Counted from the first letter of the stretch, positions 31,521 through 40,499 are shown. The stretch: 64,000 bases of DNA from VAYN01 sp964540905 (GCA_964540905.1 CAZIOS010000007.1:1-64000); one strand, 5' to 3'. Numbers and translations are program-made. Notes: generated from the letters alone by a model not told the origin.

Positions 31521-32852
31521 CTGGATTCGCCGCCGAACATCCTCTACATCCACTCCCACGACACCGGTCGCTTCGTCCAGCCCTACGGGTTCCAGGTCCC
31601 GACTCCCAACATCCAGCTGCTCGCCGACCAGGGAGTGCTGTTCCGCCAGGCGTTCTGCGCGGCGCCGACCTGCTCGGGCAGCCGCGCCAGCCTGCTGACC
31701 GGCCTCTACTGCCACGAGAACGGCATGCTCGGCCTCGCCCACCGCGGCTGGAGGCTGAACGACTACGGGCAGCACTGGATCCACGCCCTGCGCCGGGCCG
31801 GCTACAGCTCGACCTTGATCGGCGAACAGCACATCTCGGTCGATCCCGGGGTCATCGGCTACGACGAGGTGCTGCCGCTCGGCTCCAGCCGCGCCGAGGA
31901 CGTCGCTCCGCTGACGATCGAGGCGCTGCGCCGGGCGCCCTCGGAGCCCTGGTTCATGTCGGTCGGCTTCTTCGAGACCCACCGCGACTTCTTCGCCCCG
32001 ACCTCGGTCCGCGACACCCTCTACTCGGCGCCGCCGGCCAACCTCCCCGACGTCGCCGCCAGCCGCCGCGACGTCGCCGCCTTCAAGGCCAGCGCCCGCT
32101 CGCTCGACCAGGGGATCGGCGCCGTCCTGCACGCGCTGCACGACCTCGGCCTGGTCGAGAACACGCTGGTCCTCTGCACGACCGACCACGGCATCGCCTT
32201 TCCCGGCGCCAAGGCGACCCTGTTCGACCGCGGGATCGGGGTGATGATGATCATCCGCGGCCCCGGCGGCTTCAGCGGCGGCAAGGTCCTCGACGCCCCG
32301 GTCAGCCAGCTCGACGTCTACCCGACCCTCTGCGAGCTGGCCGGAGTCGAGGCGCCGGCCTGGCTGCGGGGCTCCTCGCTGATGCCGCTGGTGCGGGGCG
32401 AGGTCGAGCGCCTGCACGAGCAGATCTTCGCCGAGGTCACCTTCCACGCCGCCTACGAGCCGCAGCGGGCGGTCCGCACCGAGCGCTGGAAGTACATCAG
32501 GCGCTTCGACGAGTACCGCTACCCGGTGCTCGCCAACTGCGACGACAGCGACAGCAAGGACCTCCTGGTCGCGGCCGGCTGGGACAAGCGGGCGGTCCCC
32601 CGCGAGCAGCTCTACGACCTCGTGCTCGACCCCGCCGAGGGCGCCAATCTGGCCGGCGAGCCGGACTGCACCGAGCAGCTGCTCGAGCTGCGCGCCCGGC
32701 TCGAGGCCTGGATGCGGGAGACCGACGACCCGCTGCTCGAGGGGCCGGTGGCGCCGCCGCCGGGGGCGCTGGTCAACGAGCAGTGGCAGCTCTCGCCAGG
32801 CGAGCAGACGCGGACGGTCACGGCCGATCCCACGGCCGCTCCATCCAGGTGA
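31521..32852 (+). CDS. Sulfatase-family hydrolase (heparan N-sulfatase-like)
   Basis: A 443-residue cytoplasmic sulfatase-type enzyme (no signal peptide): PPNILYIHSHDTGRF with the metal-binding Asp, TCSGSRASLLTG (modifiable Cys near 51), TTDHGIAFPGAK, and the C-terminal LYDLVLDPAEGANLAGEP. The usual formylglycine motif is C-x-P-x-R; here it is C-S-G-S-R, so maturation or activity is uncertain. The start is taken as CTG 31521 because GGAGGGAGG (31506-31514) ends six bases upstream; TTG 31488 gives an in-frame alternative without a ribosome-binding site. It faces the Stf0 gene, suggesting paired addition and removal of sulfate. Confidence 0.82.
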   Translation: MDSPPNILYIHSHDTGRFVQPYGFQVPTPNIQLLADQGVLFRQAFCAAPTCSGSRASLLTGLYCHENGMLGLAHRGWRLNDYGQHWIHALRRAGYSSTLIGEQHISVDPGVIGYDEVLPLGSSRAEDVAPLTIEALRRAPSEPWFMSVGFFETHRDFFAPTSVRDTLYSAPPANLPDVAASRRDVAAFKASARSLDQGIGAVLHALHDLGLVENTLVLCTTDHGIAFPGAKATLFDRGIGVMMIIRGPGGFSGGKVLDAPVSQLDVYPTLCELAGVEAPAWLRGSSLMPLVRGEVERLHEQIFAEVTFHAAYEPQRAVRTERWKYIRRFDEYRYPVLANCDDSDSKDLLVAAGWDKRAVPREQLYDLVLDPAEGANLAGEPDCTEQLLELRARLEAWMRETDDPLLEGPVAPPPGALVNEQWQLSPGEQTRTVTADPTAAPSR

Positions 32853-33381
32853 GGCAGGTCCAGCCCGGCACCTCGGCGCCGGCCGGGTCGCGGGTCTCGC
32901 CGTGGGCGAAGACGCTGAGGCCGCAGTTGTGCGAGCCGAGGTTCCAGATGCCGGCCGCCATCGCTGGCGCGAAGTCCTCGCCGAGCACCGAGTCGAGCAG
33001 GAAGAAGCGGGTGAAGATGCCGTGGGTGACGAGCAGCGGGCGCTCGCTGGCGGCGCCCGCCTCCAGCTCCCGCTTCAGCCGCCGCACCCGCTCCACCAGC
33101 TGCTCGAAGGTCTCGCCGGCGTGCAGCTCGAAGGCGTAGTCGAGCGGCTCCGGTCGCAGGCCGAGCGCCTCCCCGACCGCGGCGGCGGTTTCGCCGGCCC
33201 GCCGCAGCGGGCTGCTCAGCAGTCGCGTCACCCCGTGCCCGCGCAGGCCGACGCCGGCGGCGTGCGCCTGCTCGAGCCCACGGGCGGTGAGCCGGTCGCC
33301 CTCCCGCTCGCCGAGGGGCTCGGCGCCGCCGTGGGCGTTGTGGGCGGACTCGCCGTGGCGCAGGAACAGCGCCCGGCTCAT
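32818..33381 (-). CDS. Histidine phosphatase family protein (phosphoglycerate mutase-like)
   Basis: A 187-residue phosphatase with the RHGE catalytic motif at residues 8-11 (phospho-acceptor His), SSPLRRAGETA near 57-67 and the second catalytic His in LLVTHGIFTRFF (near 118). The substrate cannot be told. The ATG overlaps the stop of the upstream VWA gene (ATGA), so it is the last gene of the MoxR-VWA operon. Its 3' end overlaps the sulfatase gene by 35 bases, tail to tail. Confidence 0.85.
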   Translation of the reverse strand: MSRALFLRHGESAHNAHGGAEPLGEREGDRLTARGLEQAHAAGVGLRGHGVTRLLSSPLRRAGETAAAVGEALGLRPEPLDYAFELHAGETFEQLVERVRRLKRELEAGAASERPLLVTHGIFTRFFLLDSVLGEDFAPAMAAGIWNLGSHNCGLSVFAHGETRDPAGAEVPGWTCLTWMERPWDRP

Positions 33382-34796
33382 TCGGCGGCGGGGACGCCGC
33401 CGGCGACGACGTTGACGAAGTTCTCGAGGTGGCGGGTGGTCCAGCACTCGAAGGCGCCGTCGCAGTAGCGCTCGTAGGCGGCCATCACCGAGTCGCCGTA
33501 GTTCCAGTAGAGCTTCGGCTCGGGGTTGAGCCAGAACAGGCGCCCGGCCCGAGCGGCGACCTGGGCGAAGATCTCGGCGTGGGGCTGGCGGCCGTTGGTG
33601 CGGGCGTCGCCGAGCACGATCACGGTCGAGCGCGGGTCGAGCTCGTCGGAGATCTCGGTCAGGAACTCCTGCCAGACGCGGCCGTAGTCGGTGTAGCCGG
33701 AGACGTCGGCGACGCCGCCCTCGCTGGAGATCCGCTGGGCGACGACGGCGAAGTCGCGCTCGTGCTCGAAGACCTCGGTCACCTCCGAGATCCGCTCGAT
33801 GAAGACGAAGCTGCGCAGCTTGCGGAAGGAGTCGTGCAGGGCGTGCAGGACCGAGAGGAAGAAGACGCTGGCCGAGGTGACCGAGGTCGAGACGTCGCAG
33901 AGGACGTAGATCTCAGGCCGGCGCGGGCGCTTGGGCCGGTAGCGCAGGTAGAGCGGCACACCGCCGGTCTCCAGCGAGGCCCGCATCGTCCGCCGCACGT
34001 CGACTGCCTGCCCCTTGCGCTGGCCGCGCTGCTCCTGGCCCAGCGTCGCCAGCCGCCGCTTCATCTGGGAGACGGCGCGGTGGACGGCGGCGAGGTCCTG
34101 GGTCGGGCTGGTCGGCAGGGCGCGGTCGAGCTCGGCCAGCGGCCGCGAGGGCGGCAGCGTCTCGGTCCGCTCGATCAGGTCGCGCTCGAGCTCACGGCGC
34201 AGGTGGCGCTCGAAGACGTTGAGCTGGTCGCGGTCGATCGGCGGCCGCTCCTCGCCGCTCTCGCTCGGCGGCTGCGGGCCCGCGGTCAGCCCCAGCGAGC
34301 GGCGGATCCGCTGCACGTCGACGCCGACCACGCCGGAGCCCTCGGCCTGGCCGAAGGCGGCGATCGCCAGCCGCGCCAGGTCGCGCAGCCGGTCCTCGTC
34401 GCCGTCGAGGATCGCCTCCCGGATCCGGTCGCGCAGCTCCTCCATGTCGAGCCGGGCCGAGCCCTCGCCGGCCTCGCCGCCGCCGTCCTCGTCCTCGCCG
34501 GCCTCGCTGATCTCGCGCTGGACCGCCTCGGCCTCGGCGGCGCGGAAGAAGTAGCGGTCGAACAGCAGCTCGAAGACGCGGCGGTCGTCCTGGGACTTGG
34601 CGATCGTCGCCGCCAGCGCCTCGCGGAAGTCGGCGGGCGCGGTCCAGGCGACCTGCTCCAGCGCCGCGAAGGCGTCGAGGATCTCCGAGGTGCCGACGGC
34701 GACGCCCTCGCCGCGCAGCTCCTCGCAGAAGCGGAGCAGCTTCGGCGCCAGCCCCGGCGGGCCGGGGTCAGCCCTGGGCCCGTAGGGGGTCGGCAA
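33378..34796 (-). CDS. VWA-domain protein, CoxE-like partner of MoxR ATPase
   Basis: A 472-residue protein. The N-terminal 250 residues are helical and charged, with an acidic Gly-rich insert near 100-115; the C-terminal part is a VWA domain with MIDAS DVSTSVTS (near 298) and a later GDART. Such proteins pair with MoxR ATPases as metal-insertion or protein-remodelling chaperones. The TTG start at 34796 overlaps the MoxR gene end by 29 bases. No target enzyme, such as CO dehydrogenase, is nearby, so the client is unknown. Confidence 0.85.
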   Translation of the reverse strand: MPTPYGPRADPGPPGLAPKLLRFCEELRGEGVAVGTSEILDAFAALEQVAWTAPADFREALAATIAKSQDDRRVFELLFDRYFFRAAEAEAVQREISEAGEDEDGGGEAGEGSARLDMEELRDRIREAILDGDEDRLRDLARLAIAAFGQAEGSGVVGVDVQRIRRSLGLTAGPQPPSESGEERPPIDRDQLNVFERHLRRELERDLIERTETLPPSRPLAELDRALPTSPTQDLAAVHRAVSQMKRRLATLGQEQRGQRKGQAVDVRRTMRASLETGGVPLYLRYRPKRPRRPEIYVLCDVSTSVTSASVFFLSVLHALHDSFRKLRSFVFIERISEVTEVFEHERDFAVVAQRISSEGGVADVSGYTDYGRVWQEFLTEISDELDPRSTVIVLGDARTNGRQPHAEIFAQVAARAGRLFWLNPEPKLYWNYGDSVMAAYERYCDGAFECWTTRHLENFVNVVAGGVPAAE

Positions 34797-35649
34797 GCTT
34801 CACCCCGACTCGCTCGGCGACCAGGTCGATGTCGGTGCGGTGCTTGACGATGATCGACATCGACTGCTCGAAGGTCGCGCGGTCGATGTCCTCGGCGCCC
34901 ATCAGCAGCAGCGTCCGCGCCCAGTCGATCGACTCCGCGATCGAGGGCGGCTTCTTCAGGTCCAGCGCCCGCACCATCTCGATCACCTCGACCAGCCGCC
35001 GCGTCAGCGTCTCCGCAAGCTCCGGCACGTGCAGGCGGACGATCTCCATCTCGCGCTCGACCCCGGGGTAGTCGAGCCAGAGGTAGAGGCAGCGCCGCTT
35101 CAGCGCCTCGGTCAGCTCGCGCGAGTCGTTCGAGGTGAGGACGACGATCGGCATCGTCGTCGCCGCGACCTGGCCCAGCTCGGGGATCGTGATCTGGAAG
35201 TCGGAGAGCAGCTCCAGCAGCATCGCCTCGAACTCCTGGTCGGTCTTGTCGATCTCGTCGATCAGCAGCACCACCGGCTCGGGGCTGGAGATCGCCTGCA
35301 TCAGCGGCCGCGTCAGCAGGAACTCGGAGCTGAAGATGTCCTCCTGCACGTCCTCCCAGCCAGCTTCGCCGCCGGCCTGGATCCGCAGCAGCTGCTTGCG
35401 GTAGTTCCACTCGTACATCGCCTTCGACTCGTCGAGGCCCTCGTAGCACTGCAGCCGCACCAGCTCGCGCCCGGTCGCCCGCGAGAGCGCCTTCGCCAGC
35501 TCGGTCTTGCCGACTCCCGCCGGACCCTCGACCAGGACCGGCTTGCCGAGCTTCTGGGCGAGGAAGGAGACCAGCGCCGCGGGCTCGTCGGCGAGGTAGC
35601 CGGCCTCGGCCAGCGCCTGCTTCACCTCCGCCACAGAGCCGTCGGACAT
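34768..35649 (-). CDS. MoxR-family AAA+ ATPase
   Basis: A 293-residue AAA+ ATPase with Walker A EGPAGVGKTE (near 41-50), Walker B VLLIDEIDKTD (near 121-131), sensor 1 LTSND and an arginine-finger-type KRRCLYLWLDYP. These are typical MoxR features, and length is normal. It heads an operon with the VWA protein and a histidine phosphatase. The start ATG lies 24 bases from a divergent small membrane gene. It likely remodels a client together with the VWA protein. Confidence 0.9.
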   Translation of the reverse strand: MSDGSVAEVKQALAEAGYLADEPAALVSFLAQKLGKPVLVEGPAGVGKTELAKALSRATGRELVRLQCYEGLDESKAMYEWNYRKQLLRIQAGGEAGWEDVQEDIFSSEFLLTRPLMQAISSPEPVVLLIDEIDKTDQEFEAMLLELLSDFQITIPELGQVAATTMPIVVLTSNDSRELTEALKRRCLYLWLDYPGVEREMEIVRLHVPELAETLTRRLVEVIEMVRALDLKKPPSIAESIDWARTLLLMGAEDIDRATFEQSMSIIVKHRTDIDLVAERVGVKLADPLRAQG

Positions 35650-35673
35650 GCGGGCGATGATAATCCCCGGCCC

Positions 35674-35913
35674 GTGCTCGCCTCCCTGACCCCGCTCGCC
35701 GACCTCTTCCCGCGCAGCCCCGGCCCCTACGTCGTGCTGATGCTGAGCGGCTTCGCGATCGGCATCCTCGGCCACCTGACGCGGACCCGCTGGCTGGTCG
35801 CCGCCGGGGTGATCCTGATCTTCCTCGGCGTCCTGCTGTTCCCGCTGGCGGCGAACCTGACCACCCAGAACCGGCCGCCGCCGATCGAAGAATCGCGGGG
35901 GGACGCCGGCTAG
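35674..35913 (+). CDS. Small two-helix membrane protein
   Basis: A 79-residue protein beginning at GTG 35674, with hydrophobic segments at about 19-34 and 43-62 joined by GHLTRTRW, and a polar, Pro-rich tail. No family recognised. It is divergent from the MoxR gene by 24 bases. The start is not supported by a clear ribosome-binding site. Confidence 0.5.
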   Translation: MLASLTPLADLFPRSPGPYVVLMLSGFAIGILGHLTRTRWLVAAGVILIFLGVLLFPLAANLTTQNRPPPIEESRGDAG

Positions 35914-35964
35914 GCGGACGAATCTTCCGCCTCTGGATCGGCGATCCAGGGCTACGATCGCCGC

Positions 35965-36726
35965 ATGGGCCATCTCGACGAGGTCGACCTGACGCTCGCG
36001 CTCGATCGCCGCGAGGAAGAGCGTGAGCTGAAGGCGGCGGGGCGGCGGCTGGCGCAGCTGCGGCTGACGCTCGCCGGCCTGATCGGCGAGCGGGAGCTGG
36101 GGCCGCCACTGTGCGTCGTCTTCGAGGGCTGGGACGCGGCCGGCAAGGGCGGCGCGATCAAGCGCCTGGTCGCCCCGCTCGACCCCCGCCACGTCCGCGT
36201 CGCCCAGTTCGCGGCGCCGAGCGCGGACGAGCGCCGCCACCACTTCCTGCACCGCTTCTGGCCGGCGCTGCCCGGCTGGGGCGGGATGACCGTCTTCGAC
36301 CGCTCCTGGTACGGCCGGGTCCTGGTCGAGCGGGTCGAGGGCTACGCCGACAAGGGGGAGTGGAAGCGCGCCTACGAGGAGATCGTCGCCTTCGAGCGCG
36401 GCCTCACCGCCGAGGGGGCGATCGTGGTCAAGCTCTGGCTGCAGATCTCCGCCGCCGAGCAGCTGAAGCGGTTCGAGAGCCGCGCCGACGACCCGCTGCG
36501 GGCCTGGAAGCTGACCGCGGAAGACTGGGAGAACCGCCGCAAGCGCAAGAAGTACGCGGGCGCGATCGAGGAGATGATCGACCGCACCGATCGTCGCTGC
36601 GCCCGCTGGCGGCTGGTCGCGGCCGAGTCGAAGCGCTACGCCCGGGTCGAGACGATGCGGATCGTCAACGCCGAGATCGAAGCCGGGATGCGCCGCCGCG
36701 GCCAGGAGCCGCCGCCGCCCGATTAG
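35965..36726 (+). CDS. Polyphosphate kinase 2 family protein
   Basis: A 253-residue PPK2 that transfers phosphate between polyphosphate and nucleotides. Walker A GWDAAGKGG (near 54-62), the DRSWYGRVLVERVEG block (Walker B Asp, near 112-126) and the lid region WKLTAEDWENRRK are present. Class (AMP or ADP phosphorylating, or polyP-forming) cannot be fixed without alignment. TACGAT lies six bases before the ATG, suggesting a leaderless transcript. Confidence 0.88.
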   Translation: MGHLDEVDLTLALDRREEERELKAAGRRLAQLRLTLAGLIGERELGPPLCVVFEGWDAAGKGGAIKRLVAPLDPRHVRVAQFAAPSADERRHHFLHRFWPALPGWGGMTVFDRSWYGRVLVERVEGYADKGEWKRAYEEIVAFERGLTAEGAIVVKLWLQISAAEQLKRFESRADDPLRAWKLTAEDWENRRKRKKYAGAIEEMIDRTDRRCARWRLVAAESKRYARVETMRIVNAEIEAGMRRRGQEPPPPD

Positions 36727-36806
36727 CGCTTTGCCCCGCCCCGATCGGCGTTTGCTTCTACGATCCAGGCTCAGTCCGATCTCGATCAGATGAGGAGCTA
36801 GATCTC

Positions 36807-37928
36807 TTGAGCCGTTTCCGCACCCTCGTGCTGCTTGGCGCCTTTGCCGCGCTGGCGACCGCGTTCGCCGCCTGCGGTGGCAGCAGTAGCAGCAGCGAAG
36901 ACCCCCAGAAGGTGATCGACAACGCCACCCTCGAAGGGGTGACCAGCGGCGAACTCGACGCCAAGATCAGCATCAAGGCCGAAGGCGAAGAAGGCGGCGA
37001 CGTCGACGTCAGCATCGCCGGCCCGTTCAAGAGCGGGGGCAAGGAAAACCTGCCCGAACTCGATCTCAGCGCCAAGGCGAGCGGCGAAGTCAACGGCAGC
37101 AACGTCGACTTCGAAGGCGGTCTCACGCTCCTCTCCGACCGCGCCTTCGTCGAATACAAGGGCACCGAGTACGAAGTCGATCCGACCACCTACGGCTTCG
37201 TCAAATCCGGCTTCGAACAGGCCGAGCAGAAAGGTGGCGCCGAAGCCGGCAGCGCCGACGTCACCGCCTGCCAGGAAGCGGCGACCGGGCTCAAGGTCGG
37301 CGACTTCGTCGAGAACCTGACCAACGAAGGCAGCGCCGAAGTCGACGGCACCAGCACCACCAAGGTCAGCGGCGATCTCAACGCCGAAGGGGCGATCGAC
37401 GCGATCGTCAAGCTGACCGAAAACCCGGCCTGCAGCGCCCAGCTCGAAGCGGCCGGGCCGCTGCCGTTGGCCGAACTCGAAAAAGCCAAGGGCGAAGTCA
37501 CCAAGGCCCTGAAAAAGGCCCACGTCGAGGTCTACGTCGGCGACGACAACATCATCCGCAAGGTCGCGACCGAACTGACGATCGAACCGCAGGGCAGCGG
37601 CGCCGAAAAGGTCGAAGTCGACCTCGAATTCTCGCTCGGCAAGGTCAACGAAGAACAGTCGATCTCGGCCCCGTCGGGCGCGAAGCCGCTTGAACAGCTG
37701 TTCCAACAGCTCGGCGTCAACCCGATCGAACTGCTCGAACTCAGCCAGGGCGGCGGCGCCGGCCTCGGCGGGCTGCTCGAAGGGATCACCGGCGGTTCCG
37801 GCGCCAGCGCAGGCGGTTCCTCGGGCGGCTCCTCCGTCGGCGCAGGCGGCCAGCAGGCCTACCTGAACTGCCTCAAGGGGGCGCAGACCCCGGCCGACCT
37901 GCAGAAGTGCGCGAGCCTGCTGCAGTAG
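36807..37928 (+). CDS. Lipoprotein, LppX/LprG-like architecture uncertain
   Basis: A 373-residue lipoprotein: signal peptide, lipobox FAAC (near 19-22) and a Ser/Gly linker. The mature part alternates strands and acidic stretches (DAKISIKAEGEEGG, VDVSIAGPFKSGG, ELDLSAKASGEV) much like the half-barrel of LppX/LprG lipid carriers, a guess without structure prediction. It has four cysteines in the mature part, and a low-complexity Gly/Ser segment near 325-350 before a final NCLKGAQTPADLQKCASLL. It has many GAA codons compared with its neighbours, which favour GAG. The TTG start has GAGGAG nine bases upstream. Confidence 0.7.
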   Translation: MSRFRTLVLLGAFAALATAFAACGGSSSSSEDPQKVIDNATLEGVTSGELDAKISIKAEGEEGGDVDVSIAGPFKSGGKENLPELDLSAKASGEVNGSNVDFEGGLTLLSDRAFVEYKGTEYEVDPTTYGFVKSGFEQAEQKGGAEAGSADVTACQEAATGLKVGDFVENLTNEGSAEVDGTSTTKVSGDLNAEGAIDAIVKLTENPACSAQLEAAGPLPLAELEKAKGEVTKALKKAHVEVYVGDDNIIRKVATELTIEPQGSGAEKVEVDLEFSLGKVNEEQSISAPSGAKPLEQLFQQLGVNPIELLELSQGGGAGLGGLLEGITGGSGASAGGSSGGSSVGAGGQQAYLNCLKGAQTPADLQKCASLLQ

Positions 37929-37950
37929 GGCGCTAGCGCGATCCGGCTTG

Positions 37951-37985
37951 CGAGGGGCGTCGCCACGGCGGCGCCCCTCGTCTTT
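37951..37985 (+). terminator. Rho-independent terminator after lipoprotein gene
   Basis: CGAGGGGCGTCGCC pairs with the following GGCGGCGCCCCTCG through 13-14 positions (one G-T) and is followed by TCTTT. It lies 22 bases after the lipoprotein stop and just before the antiporter gene. Confidence 0.75.
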
Positions 37986-38005
37986 GCACGTACGCTTCGC
38001 CTCTC

Positions 38006-39145
38006 ATGACCCCCCCCGGCGGCCAATCCAGCCAGCCGCGCCTCGACGCCTCCTTCCTGCGCACCCCGCAGGGCTACCCGTACCTGTTGGCGCCGCTGAT
38101 CCCGATCGCCGTCGCACTCGACCTCGCCGGCGCCGCGGCCACCGTCGTCTTCGTTGCCTCGGCGCTCGGCATCGTCCCCACCGCGGCGCTGATGGGACGC
38201 GCCACCGAGGAGCTGGCGGCGCGCTCGGGGCCCGGCATCGGCGGCCTGCTCAACGTCACCTTCGGCAACGCGCCGGAGCTGATCATCGCCCTCTTCGCGC
38301 TCGGCAAGGGCCTGCAGGAGGTGGTCAAGGCCTCGATCGTCGGCTCGATCATCGGCAACATCCTGCTGGTCCTGGGGGCGGCGATGCTGGCCGGCGGCAT
38401 CGGCCGCCAGAAACAGTCCTTCAGCCGCACCGGCGCCAGCATCCAGACCTCGATGCTGATGCTGGCGGCGGCGGCGCTGCTGATGCCGGCGATCTTCGAG
38501 CTGGTCGAGGGCCAGGGGCTGCCGGCCCCCGGCGCGCACGCGGTCCACTACGGCGGCACCGTCGAGCAGCTCTCGCTGGCGGTGGCGGTGGTCCTCATCG
38601 TCACCTACGCCCTCGGCCTCCTCTTCTCGCTGAAGACGCACCGCGACCTCTTCAATCCCGAGTACGAGAACGAGGACAGCTGGGGCTGGTCGACGCGGAC
38701 CTCGGTGATCGCGCTGGCGATCGCCGGCGTCCTGGTCGGGGTGATGTCGGAGGTGCTGGTCGGCTCGATCAGCGAGGCCTCGCACGCGGTCGGCCTCTCC
38801 GAGTTCTTCATCGGCGTGATCGTGGTCGCGATCGTCGGCAACGCCGCCGAGCACTGGGTCGCGGTCCTGGTCGCGATGAAGGACAAGATGGACCTGGCGG
38901 TCAACATCGCGATCGGCTCCAGCGCCCAGGTCGCGCTCTTCGTCGCCCCGGTCCTGGTCCTCGCCTCCACCTTCATCGGACCATTTCCTCTGGCGCTGGT
39001 CTTCAACGGCTTCGAGCTGGGGGCGATCCTGATCGCGATCCTGATCGCCAACTACGTCACCCAGGACGGCGAGTCGACCTGGTTCGAGGGGGTCCAGCTG
39101 CTGGCGGTCTACTTCGTCTTCGCGCTGGCGTTCTATTTCGCCTAA
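38006..39145 (+). CDS. Calcium/proton (cation/H+) antiporter, CaCA family
   Basis: A 379-residue membrane protein with about eleven helices in two homologous halves. The alpha-repeat signatures are clear: VTFGNAPELIIALFAL (near 78-93) and VGNAAEHWVAVLVAMKDKMDLA (near 282-300), each with the acidic residue that binds the cation. This matches bacterial ChaA/Cax exchangers moving Ca2+ out against H+. It stands between its own terminators. TACGCT lies nine bases before the ATG. Confidence 0.9.
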   Translation: MTPPGGQSSQPRLDASFLRTPQGYPYLLAPLIPIAVALDLAGAAATVVFVASALGIVPTAALMGRATEELAARSGPGIGGLLNVTFGNAPELIIALFALGKGLQEVVKASIVGSIIGNILLVLGAAMLAGGIGRQKQSFSRTGASIQTSMLMLAAAALLMPAIFELVEGQGLPAPGAHAVHYGGTVEQLSLAVAVVLIVTYALGLLFSLKTHRDLFNPEYENEDSWGWSTRTSVIALAIAGVLVGVMSEVLVGSISEASHAVGLSEFFIGVIVVAIVGNAAEHWVAVLVAMKDKMDLAVNIAIGSSAQVALFVAPVLVLASTFIGPFPLALVFNGFELGAILIAILIANYVTQDGESTWFEGVQLLAVYFVFALAFYFA

Positions 39146-39179
39146 GAGTTGTAGGGAGCCCCGGGTGGGACTCGCCCGG

Positions 39180-39641
39180 TCAGAGTTCGGCTAGTGCCTT
39201 GAGCACGAGGGCGTCGTGCTTTTTCGGCTGCACCTTGGGGAGGATCCTGGCGACCTTGCCGGCGGGGTCGACGACGTAGGTGTTGCGGAGGATCCCCATG
39301 TACTTCTTGCCGTACATCGACTTCTCGCCCCAGGCCCCGTAGGCCTCGGCGACGGCGTGGTCGGGGTCGGCGAGCAGGGTGAAGTCGAGATCGTGCTTGC
39401 CAGCGAACTTCGCCAGCGCCTCGGGCTGGTCGGGCGAGACCCCGATCACGCGAGCGCCGGCGGCGTCGTAGTCGGCATGACGGTCGCGGACGCCGCAGGC
39501 CTGGGTGGTGCAGCCAGGGGTATCGGCGCGCGGGTAGAAATAGAGAACGACGGTCTCGCCGCGCAACCCCGAGAGCGCCACCTCCTCGCCGTCCTGGTCG
39601 GCCAGGGTGAAGTCGGGCGCGACGTCGCCCGCGGCCAGCAT
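39180..39641 (-). CDS. bcp: Thioredoxin-dependent peroxiredoxin, Bcp type
   Basis: A 153-residue peroxiredoxin that reduces hydroperoxides. DFTLADQDG, YFYPRADTPGCTTQACGVRD with peroxidatic Cys near 45 and a possible resolving Cys five residues later, and GVSPD are present. It is the last gene of a three-gene minus-strand operon in which stops and starts overlap (TGATG). The companion proteins are unknown. Confidence 0.9.
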   Translation of the reverse strand: MLAAGDVAPDFTLADQDGEEVALSGLRGETVVLYFYPRADTPGCTTQACGVRDRHADYDAAGARVIGVSPDQPEALAKFAGKHDLDFTLLADPDHAVAEAYGAWGEKSMYGKKYMGILRNTYVVDPAGKVARILPKVQPKKHDALVLKALAEL

Positions 39642-39976
39642 CAGTCCTCGCGGCCGGGGTCCTGGCCGTCCTCGTCCTCGTCGAGCTCCTCGTCGCCCTG
39701 TTCGAGCGCGGTCTCGGAGACCGAGCCGGTCGAGCCGGGGTGGTAGTGGGTCTGGAAGGCCTCGAGGACGCGGTCGCGGCCGTCCTCGTCGATCGGGATC
39801 TCCTCCGAGATCCGTACCCACTCGGCCCCCTCGTAGGCCTCCATGTTGAAGACCTCCTGGTCGAGCGAGGCGGAGTCGTCGACGACCACCACCACCTCGG
39901 TCTGGGGGTTGAAGTAGGTCCCGGGCTGCACCAGCAGCTCCTCGACCTCGTAGAGATTGTCCTCGGCGCCCGCCAT
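39641..39976 (-). CDS. Small acidic hypothetical protein
   Basis: A 111-residue protein with a compact first part (YEVEELLVQPGTYFNPQTEV, then VVVVDDSASLDQEVFNMEA) and a very acidic tail of Glu, Asp and Gly. The start ATG overlaps the preceding gene stop and its own stop overlaps the bcp start, so it is translated in concert with both. I recognise no family; the first part may be a small strand-rich domain. Confidence 0.65.
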   Translation of the reverse strand: MAGAEDNLYEVEELLVQPGTYFNPQTEVVVVVDDSASLDQEVFNMEAYEGAEWVRISEEIPIDEDGRDRVLEAFQTHYHPGSTGSVSETALEQGDEELDEDEDGQDPGRED

Positions 39977-40425
39977 CAGCTCGATCCTACGAAATCCGCG
40001 AGCTGGCGCTCGGTCTCGGCCTCGACGTCGAGCGGCGGCTCGCCTCTGCGCAGCAGCCGTTCGCTGCGGGCGACGACCAGCTGGCGCACCTCGGCCCGCA
40101 GGGCGTCGGTCAGGGTCGGCGGCTGCGGAGCGGAGCCGAGGGCGCGCTCGACCTCGGCCTCGACGTCGATCGGGGCCTCGCCGCGGCGGCGCTGGCGAAA
40201 GGCCTTGGCCTCGAGCATCTGGCGCGCCTCCGCCGCCTGGATCGCCGGGTCGACGGGCGAGACAAGCTCCGGCGCCCGCCGCTGCGGCAGGTCGGCGTCG
40301 ATCGCGAACGGGCCCTTGCCGACCGAGTCCCAGCCGCCGCCGATGCGCCTGAAGAGGAGGCCGGCGACCGGCGCCGCGACGCCGGTGAAGAGCAGCACCA
40401 GCCAGCACTTTTCGGTCACGCCCAT
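39976..40425 (-). CDS. Membrane-anchored hypothetical protein, first gene of bcp operon
   Basis: A 149-residue protein with one N-terminal hydrophobic segment (CWLVLLFTGVAAPVAGLLF) and a charged, helical remainder containing two similar units: RRRGEAPIDVEAEVERAL near 80-97 and RRGEPPLDVEAETERQLADF near the end, an internal duplication of about 45 residues. An in-frame GTG at 40443 is an alternative start. Function unknown. Confidence 0.6.
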   Translation of the reverse strand: MGVTEKCWLVLLFTGVAAPVAGLLFRRIGGGWDSVGKGPFAIDADLPQRRAPELVSPVDPAIQAAEARQMLEAKAFRQRRRGEAPIDVEAEVERALGSAPQPPTLTDALRAEVRQLVVARSERLLRRGEPPLDVEAETERQLADFVGSS

Positions 40426-40499
40426 GGCCAGCGGCAGGTCCACGTGACCAAGGGTAATCCGCACATTCGCAGCTCGCTTTTCGCTAACCTTGGCGCTGG

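Noticed and set aside
33378..35649. Carbon monoxide dehydrogenase maturation (CoxD/CoxE) cluster
   Set aside because: Only the generic MoxR and VWA genes are here; no molybdenum hydroxylase subunits are nearby.
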